Of a stretch of DNA of 5,742 nucleotides, positions 1 through 4,964 are shown one piece after another; position 1 is the first letter of the stretch; every line of letters begins with the position of its first letter. Below the pieces are notes generated by a model that worked only from the letters and a program-made list of their open reading frames with translations, did not search any database and was not told the DNA's origin. The translations under genes and the position numbers were made by a program. Source of the DNA: Caulobacteraceae bacterium (GTDB lineage Bacteria; Pseudomonadota; Alphaproteobacteria; Caulobacterales; Caulobacteraceae); NCBI GenBank assembly GCA_947501315.1, contig CANMXH010000145.1, positions 1 to 5,742 on the forward strand, written 5' to 3'.

Positions 1-24
1 CACCGGGCCGTCCCGACAGCAGAA

Positions 25-52
25 CGCCCGCCTCCGTTGCCGGAAGCGGGCG
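25..52 (-). terminator. Probable terminator hairpin downstream of mucR
   Basis: CGCCCGC at 25-31 pairs perfectly with GCGGGCG at 46-52. After one C-A mismatch the stem continues for four more pairs (33-36 with 41-44), leaving a TTGC loop. It lies about 25 bp past the mucR stop, which is the right place for an intrinsic terminator on the minus strand. The tract after the stem on that strand is TTCTGCTGT, only moderately T-rich, so termination may be weak or partly Rho-dependent. I see nothing else supportable in bases 1-76. Confidence 0.55.
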
Positions 53-76
53 CTGTAGCCGGACGGAAGTCCCGGA

Positions 77-511
77 TTACTTCTTGGCGCGGCCCCCGGC
101 GGCGCGGGCAGGCTTACGGCCACCCTGGCCCAGACCCATCTGCTTGGCCAGATCTGACCGGGCCTTGGCATAGTTCGGGGCAACCATCGGATAGTCTTTG
201 GCCAGGCCCCATTTTGCCCGGTATTCCTCGGGGCTCATATTGTATTTCGTGCGCAGGTGACGCTTCAGCGATTTGAACTTGCGGCCGTCTTCCAGGCAGA
301 TCAGGAAGTCAGGCGTGATCGACTTGCGCACCGGTACGGCAGGATCCTTGACCTCGGGCTCCGGCTCAACGGCACCGGTCGAGACCTGGGTCAGGGCGGC
401 ATGAATGCTGGAGATCAGACCCGGCACTTCGGACGCCTGGACATTGTTGTTGCCGACATAGGCCGAAACGATGTCTGCAGTCATTTCGAGGATTTGCGCG
501 TTGTCTTCCAT
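77..511 (-). CDS. mucR: MucR/Ros family transcriptional regulator with a degenerate zinc finger
   Basis: This is a 144-residue DNA-binding protein of the Ros/MucR family, small global regulators that bind AT-rich promoter DNA. In alphaproteobacteria they control exopolysaccharide, motility, virulence and, in Caulobacter, cell-cycle genes. The N-terminal part (about 1-55) matches the family's oligomerisation region (LEMTADIVSAYVGNN). The zinc-finger-like domain spans about 66-125: C72-LED-G, then FKSLKRHL and the family signatures MSPEEYRAKW (92-101) and DYPMVAPNYA (106-115). The C-terminal tail (130-144) is rich in Gly, Arg and Lys. Of the four metal positions of Ros (C-x2-C-x9-H-x4-H), C72 and H85 remain, while the second Cys is D75 and the second His is Y90. 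The fold may therefore be held with little or no zinc, as reported for some rhizobial homologues. The start is well supported by AAGGTGAGG seven bases upstream (519-527). The family call is firm; targets cannot be read from here. Confidence 0.95.
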   Translation of the reverse strand: MEDNAQILEMTADIVSAYVGNNNVQASEVPGLISSIHAALTQVSTGAVEPEPEVKDPAVPVRKSITPDFLICLEDGRKFKSLKRHLRTKYNMSPEEYRAKWGLAKDYPMVAPNYAKARSDLAKQMGLGQGGRKPARAAGGRAKK

Positions 512-675
512 GGATCAGCCTCACCTTGTCTGGTTATTTTTCGATTGAATCAGCCGTTGGCGGATGAATAGATTTGTTCCCGGGCGAAAGCAACAACGGT
601 GGCCGTGATCGCCGGGACTCTCCGAATTTTCTTTGAGTTCAGAATACATCCGGTCCCGGAGACCGGTGGCTGTCT
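512..675 (-). promoter_or_regulatory. mucR upstream region, AT-rich, with two GANTC sites
   Basis: This 164-bp gap before mucR contains its ribosome binding site (519-527) and two unusually AT-rich patches for this GC-rich window, at about 531-550 and 621-649. MucR proteins favour AT-rich DNA and often repress their own gene, so autoregulation is a reasonable inference. Two GANTC motifs lie here (GAATC 547-551 and GACTC 616-620); GANTC is the CcrM methylation site through which GcrA acts in Caulobacterales. A weak sigma-70-like pair can be drawn on the minus strand (TTGTTG 591-596 and TCTATT 567-572, 18-bp spacer), but the match is poor and the exact promoter is uncertain. Confidence 0.4.
650..666 (-). 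terminator. Short hairpin after the DUF2336 gene, possible weak terminator
   Basis: CCGGTC (650-655) and GACCGG (661-666) form a perfect 6-bp stem with a 5-base loop, starting about 10 bp past the DUF2336 stop codon. On the minus strand it is followed by ATGTATTCT, not a run of T, so it is at best a weak intrinsic terminator. It could instead stabilise the 3' end of the message or be chance in GC-rich DNA. Confidence 0.25.
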
Positions 676-1893
676 TCAACGGCTTGAATTGTCCGCCAGC
701 ACCAGCATGGCCGCACGTTCCGGTGTTGTATAGTTGTCCAGACCATCTTCTTCGCCATCGCGGATAGCCCTGAGCAGGACCGGCGTCAGGGCGGAAGACA
801 GCGACCAGTTCCAGTAACGCAGCACGGTCTGGGCCCGGTCGACCGCCAGCATGTCATAGGTAACCTGCACCCGTGACCAGGCGGGATGAACGGCTCCGTC
901 CTCTGCCGTTTCGGGCCGGCGCATCGAGCGCCACAGATTGGTCAGGTCGCCCTTGCCCAGGCCGGTCGCCTTGCAAAGGATCGCGAGGGGTTCGCCTCCG
1001 GGGTCGCCCATGATCTTGGCCCCCGTGACCGGCTTTATCCCCGCCAGATAGGCGATCTCGGTCGCCACCTCACGATTGAGGCCATGCTCGGCCGCTACCG
1101 AGACGGCCTGCTCCAGCCCCTCGTACGGGCTTTTGGCGATGGCAGCCCGGTTTCTCTGGCGACGCTCGATGAACTGCAACGCCTTGCGTGAGACAGGGTC
1201 CTGCCAGGTCTCGGCCGCCGCCATGACGAAGATGTCTTCCGACACCTCCTGCATGACCTCGCGCGAGACGGCGAACCGCTGCAATATGGTGCGGCGCTCC
1301 TCCGGACCGCACCACCAGAACATCACATAGGCCCCCGAAGGACGCAGCTCCGGCCGCCTCAGGGCCGGGCCGCACAAGCGCGAATCCTGTCGGCTCAGAC
1401 TGACTACAGACTCGATGGCTGTCTGGCTCAGGCGAGCCGTGTTGTTGCGCAGAACCACCTCGGCGACATCACATTCGCCGAAGCTCAACAGGGTCTCTGT
1501 GAGGACCTCGGACAAGGATCGACGGCCGGCGATCAGCAAGCGGTGGGCAGAGGTGGCGTCCCGGGCGCAGGTAACGAGGTCGGCGTCCGTCAACGAAGCG
1601 CATTGCTCGATCAGAGGACCCGCAATCGCCGGGTCGTCGCGCAACAGCATCCGCACCAGGGCGTTGGGGACTTCGGCCAGAGGCGCGAGCCGGACAGCGA
1701 CCCGGCGGCGGTCCTCCGGCGATGCCAGCCGAAGCATTTCCATCAGCAGGTCGCCGGTGACGGCGCGCTCAAAGGCATTGATCCGGCTGGCGGGCAGGGA
1801 CACGACATCAGCGAGGCGCTTCAGCAAGGCATGACGCGCGCGGAAACCACCGTCAGGGGCGACTTTCTCGGGGCTGGGTGCAGTCTCGAACAT
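676..1893 (-). CDS. DUF2336 domain-containing protein, function unknown
   Basis: This is a 405-residue, probably cytoplasmic protein with no signal peptide or clear membrane segment. It resembles the DUF2336 family, all-helical alphaproteobacterial proteins with HEAT-like repeats. The recognisable part is about residues 20-300, built from repeated helical units such as RRRVAVRLAPLAEVPNALVR (62-81) and DDPAIAGPLIEQCASLTDAD (86-105), with the recurring pattern of aspartate, proline and small residues between helices. I see no catalytic motif, so a protein-binding or scaffold role is more likely than enzymatic activity; that is inference. The ATG start at 1891-1893 has AGGG and GGGGG tracts just upstream, the nearer one only two bases from the ATG, so initiation may be modest. 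It lies 44 bp downstream of cysK on the same strand and could be co-transcribed with it. A GTTAAC palindrome sits in the gap. The family assignment comes from sequence character, not from a search. Confidence 0.8.
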   Translation of the reverse strand: MFETAPSPEKVAPDGGFRARHALLKRLADVVSLPASRINAFERAVTGDLLMEMLRLASPEDRRRVAVRLAPLAEVPNALVRMLLRDDPAIAGPLIEQCASLTDADLVTCARDATSAHRLLIAGRRSLSEVLTETLLSFGECDVAEVVLRNNTARLSQTAIESVVSLSRQDSRLCGPALRRPELRPSGAYVMFWWCGPEERRTILQRFAVSREVMQEVSEDIFVMAAAETWQDPVSRKALQFIERRQRNRAAIAKSPYEGLEQAVSVAAEHGLNREVATEIAYLAGIKPVTGAKIMGDPGGEPLAILCKATGLGKGDLTNLWRSMRRPETAEDGAVHPAWSRVQVTYDMLAVDRAQTVLRYWNWSLSSALTPVLLRAIRDGEEDGLDNYTTPERAAMLVLADNSSR

Positions 1894-1916
1894 ATCCCCC
1901 TGACCCTAGTACCGCG

Positions 1917-1928
1917 CCGGTTAACCGG
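1917..1928. promoter_or_regulatory. Perfect 12-bp palindrome CCGGTTAACCGG, possible CtrA-type site
   Basis: The palindrome lies between the cysK stop and the DUF2336 start, ending 24 bp upstream of that start codon. Its core reads GGTTAACC, so TTAACC appears on both strands. TTAACC is the half-site of the CtrA box in Caulobacterales. It lacks the second TTAA seven bases away that defines a full CtrA box, so the binding protein is uncertain. A chance palindrome remains possible, although TTAA is very rare in this window. Confidence 0.35.
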
Positions 1929-1937
1929 TCGTGACGG

Positions 1938-2918
1938 TCACAAACCCTCGAACAGCGCCGTCGACAGATAACGTTCGGCGAAGCTGGGGATGATGGCGAC
2001 GATGGTCTTGCCGGCATTTTCTTCAAGCGCCGCCTGACGGAAGGCGACGACCAGGGCCGCGCCCGACGAAATGCCGACCGGAATCCCCTCCACGCGGGCG
2101 GCCTTGCGGGCCATGTCGAAGGCGTCCTCATTCGACACCTGTTCGACGCCGTCGATGACCTGGCGGTCGACGATGGAGGGGATGAAGCCGGCGCCTATGC
2201 CCTGGATCTTGTGCGGGCCCGGCTCGCCGCCTGACAGGACCGGCGAGGCGGTTGGCTCGACCGCGATCATGCGCAGCGAGGGCTTGCGCGCCTTCAGCAC
2301 CTGACCGACGCCGGTGATGGTGCCGCCCGTGCCCACGCCGGCAATCACCATGTCCACGGCTCCCGCCGTGTCGTTCCAGATTTCCTCGGCCGTCGAGACC
2401 CTGTGGATGGCCGGATTGGCCGGATTGTCGAACTGGGCCGGACTGACCGCGCCGGGCGTCCGCGCGAGCAACTCTTCGGCCATGGCGATGGCCCCCTTCA
2501 TCCCCTTCTCGGCCGGGGTCAGCACCAGTTCGGCGCCCAGCAGGGCCAGCATCTTGCGCCGCTCGATCGACATGCTCTCGGGCATGACCAGGATCAGCCG
2601 ATACCCCTTGGCCGCCGCCACAAAGGCCAGGGCGATGCCGGTGTTGCCGGATGTAGGCTCGATCAGCACCGTATCCGGCCCGATCTGCCCCGACTGCTCC
2701 AGCGCCTCGATCATCGCCACCCCGATCCGGTCCTTGACCGAGGCCAGCGGATTGAAAAACTCCAGCTTGGCCAGCACCGTCGCCTTCGGCTTCAACTCCG
2801 CTGTCAACCGCGGCAGCCCCACCAGCGGCGTGTCACCGATGGTATCGAGGATCGAGGCGAACACCCTGCCGCGTCCGGCTTTCCGATGGCGGGCGGCGTC
2901 ATAGGGGGCGGCGGTCAT
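1938..2918 (-). CDS. cysK: Cysteine synthase (O-acetylserine sulfhydrylase)
   Basis: This cytoplasmic PLP enzyme makes L-cysteine from O-acetylserine and sulfide, the last step of cysteine biosynthesis. From the chosen start it has 326 residues, normal for CysK. Motifs in order are DTIGDTPLVGLPRL (25-38), the PLP lysine K62 in SVKDRIG, the substrate loop TSGNTG (89-94), the phosphate-binding loop GTGGT (196-200), PHKIQGIGAGFIP (235-247), SSGAA (284-288), which supplies the serine at the pyridine nitrogen, and the C-terminal ERYLSTALF (315-323). The reading frame is open further upstream to an ATG at 3020, but the start at 2918 is preferred: GGAGAA lies eight bases before it, family length fits, and the extra 34 residues are Arg-rich and unlike CysK. 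It may head the leftward group with the DUF2336 gene. CysK and CysM are hard to separate by eye; the TSGNTG and GIGAGFIP motifs favour CysK. No regulatory domain is attached, which argues against cystathionine beta-synthase. Confidence 0.95.
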   Translation of the reverse strand: MTAAPYDAARHRKAGRGRVFASILDTIGDTPLVGLPRLTAELKPKATVLAKLEFFNPLASVKDRIGVAMIEALEQSGQIGPDTVLIEPTSGNTGIALAFVAAAKGYRLILVMPESMSIERRKMLALLGAELVLTPAEKGMKGAIAMAEELLARTPGAVSPAQFDNPANPAIHRVSTAEEIWNDTAGAVDMVIAGVGTGGTITGVGQVLKARKPSLRMIAVEPTASPVLSGGEPGPHKIQGIGAGFIPSIVDRQVIDGVEQVSNEDAFDMARKAARVEGIPVGISSGAALVVAFRQAALEENAGKTIVAIIPSFAERYLSTALFEGL

Positions 2919-3199
2919 GGGCAGCTTCTCCGAATTCAGCCGCCAGTACATAGGTCGAATACGACCGACGCAAACCCGAAGGCTGCGTCTTGACCCTTGG
3001 TTCCCATGATGGATGCTCACAGGCGCGACGCGAGGGGCCCTTGATCGACGAATTCAACGCAGAGGTCTGGGCCTTGAGGTCGGCGACTCCGTTCGTGCGA
3101 CCATCGAAGTGTTGATCTGAACAAGCGGGCACCGCTCGCCTTCACCCCCCGTTAACCACGATGCAGCAAACGTTAACGGGCTGTTCCGGGGTCCTTCGC
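2919..3199. promoter_or_regulatory. Divergent intergenic region between cysK and fliI
   Basis: About 280 bp with no convincing gene; it must hold the promoters for both directions. Toward cysK, a weak sigma-70-like pair on the minus strand is TTGCGT (2968-2973) and TGTACT (2945-2950) with a 17-bp spacer, giving a short leader that contains the GGAGAA ribosome binding site. The inverted repeat GGTCG-AATA-CGACC (2953-2966) fills that spacer and could be an operator. Toward fliI there is no clear -35/-10 pair; the strongest signal is the GTTAAC inverted repeat at 3148-3180. One GANTC site lies at 3085-3089. Confidence 0.5.
3148..3180. promoter_or_regulatory. GTTAAC inverted repeat upstream of fliI, candidate CtrA control site
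   Basis: CCCGTTAAC (3148-3156) and GTTAACGGG (3172-3180) are perfect 9-bp inverted copies separated by 15 bp. The left copy continues as TTAACCA, matching seven of eight bases of the TTAACCAT CtrA half-site. Early flagellar genes, fliI among them, are CtrA-dependent in Caulobacter, so the position is apt. The spacing is TTAA-N17-TTAA, not the usual N7, which is exactly ten bases longer. As an RNA stem it would also be possible, but there is no T tract after it, so a terminator is unlikely. Confidence 0.45.
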
Positions 3200-4540
3200 T
3201 TGCACGCTCTCATCGCCGCCGTTGAAGCGATCGACCCGCTGGTCGTGACCGGCAAGGTCGCGGGCGTGAACGGTCTGCTGATCGAGTCGAAAGGCGGCCT
3301 GTCGCGCCTGTCGGTCGGGGCCCGGGCCGAGATCGAGCGGCGGCACCTGTCCCCCCTGCCCGCCGAGGTGGTCGGCTTCCGCGACGCCAAGGCCCTGCTG
3401 ATGCCGTTCGGCCCGGTCGAGGGCGTCGCTCCCGGTGCCGACATCCGCATCGTCTCCGCCGCCGCCAGCGTCCGCCCCACCACCGCCTGGCTGGGCCGGA
3501 TCATCGACGCCTTCGGTCAGCCGATCGACGGCAAGGGCCCCCTGCCCGTCGGGCCTGCTGCCTATCCCCTGCGCGCGCCGCCGCCCCCGGCCCATTCGCG
3601 CGGCCGGGTCGGTGAGCGGCTGGACCTTGGCGTCCGCTCCATGGACGTCTTCACCACCACCTGCCGCGGCCAGCGTCTGGGCATTTTCGCCGGCTCCGGC
3701 GTCGGCAAGTCGGTGCTGCTTTCCATGCTGGCGCGTCAGGCCACCTGTGACGTTGTCGTGGTCGGCCTGATCGGCGAACGGGGCCGGGAGGTTCGGGAGT
3801 TCATCGAGGAAACCCTCGGCGAGGAAGGGTTGCGCCGCGCCATCGTCGTGGTCGCCACCAGTGACGAACCGGCCCTCAAGCGCCGCCAGGCCGCCTATAT
3901 GACCATGGCGATCAGCGAATACATGCGCGACCAGGACCTCGAGGTCCTTTGCCTGATGGACTCGGTCACCCGTTTCGCCATGGCCCAGCGCGAGATCGGC
4001 CTGGCCGCAGGCGAGCCACCGACCACAAAGGGCTATACGCCGACCGTCTTCACCGAACTGCCCAAGCTGCTGGAGCGGGCGGGCCCGGGCCCGGTGCGCC
4101 CCGACGGCACCACGGCCGGGCCGATCACCGCCCTGTTCACCGTCCTGGTGGACGGCGGCGACCACGACGAGCCCATCGCCGACGCCGTGCGCGGTATCCT
4201 CGACGGCCATATCGTCATGGACCGCAAGATCGCCGAGCGGGGCCGTTTCCCGGCCATCGATGTGCTCAAATCCGTCAGCCGGACCATGCCCGCCTGCCAG
4301 ACCCCGCCCGAGCGCGAGCTGAACAGGCGCGCCCGCCAGAGCCTGTCGGCCTATGCCAATATGGAAGAGCTGATCCGCATCGGGGCCTATCGCGCCGGGG
4401 CCGACCCCATCGTCGACCGGGCCATCACCCTGAACCCGGCGCTGGAAGCCTTCCTCGGCCAGGACAAGGACGACCACACCGGTCTTTCCGATTCCTTTAC
4501 CCGGCTGGAAGCAATCCTGAATCAAGGCATGATCCAGTGA
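3200..4540 (+). CDS. fliI: Flagellum-specific type III export ATPase FliI
   Basis: FliI is the cytoplasmic ATPase of the flagellar export apparatus. It forms a hexamer at the base of the export gate, works with FliH and FliJ, and is related to the F1-ATPase beta subunit. From the chosen start it has 446 residues. A beta-barrel N-terminal domain spans about 1-85. The Walker A loop is GSGVGKS (165-171), the catalytic glutamate is E193 in GERGRE, and Walker B is LCLMD with D254. GEPPTTKGYTPTVF (271-284) and the long family block from DGGDHDEP to RFPAID (about 318-354) follow, then a helical C-terminal domain. All key residues are intact. The start is debatable. The ATG at 3161 would give 459 residues but has no ribosome binding site, uses a rare TTA codon and lies inside the inverted repeat. 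TTG at 3200 has GGGG eight bases upstream and yields HALIAAVEAIDPL, which resembles the usual FliI N terminus. fliJ follows after 13 bp. Confidence 0.96.
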   Translation: MHALIAAVEAIDPLVVTGKVAGVNGLLIESKGGLSRLSVGARAEIERRHLSPLPAEVVGFRDAKALLMPFGPVEGVAPGADIRIVSAAASVRPTTAWLGRIIDAFGQPIDGKGPLPVGPAAYPLRAPPPPAHSRGRVGERLDLGVRSMDVFTTTCRGQRLGIFAGSGVGKSVLLSMLARQATCDVVVVGLIGERGREVREFIEETLGEEGLRRAIVVVATSDEPALKRRQAAYMTMAISEYMRDQDLEVLCLMDSVTRFAMAQREIGLAAGEPPTTKGYTPTVFTELPKLLERAGPGPVRPDGTTAGPITALFTVLVDGGDHDEPIADAVRGILDGHIVMDRKIAERGRFPAIDVLKSVSRTMPACQTPPERELNRRARQSLSAYANMEELIRIGAYRAGADPIVDRAITLNPALEAFLGQDKDDHTGLSDSFTRLEAILNQGMIQ

Positions 4541-4553
4541 ACGGAGAATATCG

Positions 4554-4964
4554 ATGACCGCCTGGGCCCAATCTTTGATCAGGATCTCGAACTATGAGGT
4601 CGAGACGCTGCAGAAGCGTCTCGCCGAGATCACTGCGCGCCGCACCTCCGCCGAGATGCGCATAGCCGTGCTCGATGCCGAGGCCGAGATCGAGCAGGAG
4701 CGCGCCCGCGAGGACGCCGACGCCGCCATGATGCTGCAGGCCTATCTGAACGGCTGGAAACTGCGCAAGGGTGCCGCCGAGGCCGACGTCGTCGTGATCG
4801 ACGCCGAGGAAGAAGGGGCCCGCGACGCCCTGACCGGCGCCTTCGAGGAACTGAAGAAGTTCGAACACGTCGCCGAAATGACCCGCCTCAACGCCGCGAT
4901 CGAGGCCGGCAAGCGCGAGACCGCCGCGTTTGATGAACTCGGCCTGAGGCGGCGTGCGGGCTGA
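4554..4964 (+). CDS. fliJ: Flagellar export protein FliJ
   Basis: FliJ is a small coiled-coil protein of the flagellar type III export apparatus. It sits in the centre of the FliI hexamer like the gamma stalk of F1 and connects it to the export gate FlhA. Here it is 136 residues, a usual length, and nearly all charged helix. Long heptad-like stretches at about 12-58 and 84-126 are rich in Glu, Ala, Arg and Lys, with a short interruption around LQAYLNGWKL (61-70). There is no signal peptide or membrane segment. FliJ sequences vary widely between species, so the call rests on the coiled-coil form, the length and the position directly after fliI, together with resemblance to the Caulobacter-type N terminus (SLIRISNYEVETLQKRLAEI). 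The start is clear: GGAG at 4543-4546 lies seven bases before the ATG. The operon with fliI is close to certain. Its last 11 bases overlap the likely GTG start of the next gene. Confidence 0.92.
   Translation: MTAWAQSLIRISNYEVETLQKRLAEITARRTSAEMRIAVLDAEAEIEQERAREDADAAMMLQAYLNGWKLRKGAAEADVVVIDAEEEGARDALTGAFEELKKFEHVAEMTRLNAAIEAGKRETAAFDELGLRRRAG

Noticed and set aside
1415..1971. Plus-strand open frames opposite the DUF2336 gene
   Set aside because: Arg/Ser-rich shadow translations without family resemblance; the minus-strand protein has consistent helical-repeat character.
2919..3020. N-terminal extension of cysK to the ATG at 3020
   Set aside because: The 34 extra residues do not look like CysK, and the ATG at 2918 has a good GGAGAA site and gives the normal length. 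The extension would also remove the promoter space.
2899..3132. Small minus-strand gene of 77 codons in the cysK-fliI gap
   Set aside because: It overlaps the cysK start and its ribosome site, and its composition is Arg/Ser-rich without any recognisable motif.
3127..3142. GGGCAC before fliI as a sigma-54 promoter
   Set aside because: The -12 GC element is missing at the required ten-base distance and there is no TTGC match.
3148..3180. The GTTAAC inverted repeat as an intrinsic terminator
   Set aside because: There is no T tract after either arm, the 15-base loop is long, and no gene ends nearby; both neighbouring genes diverge from here.
3173..4525. Long 450-codon open frame antisense to fliI
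   Set aside because: It mirrors fliI almost end to end, its translation is Gly/Asp/His-rich with no family resemblance, and fliI is certain. Such antisense frames are common in GC-rich genes.
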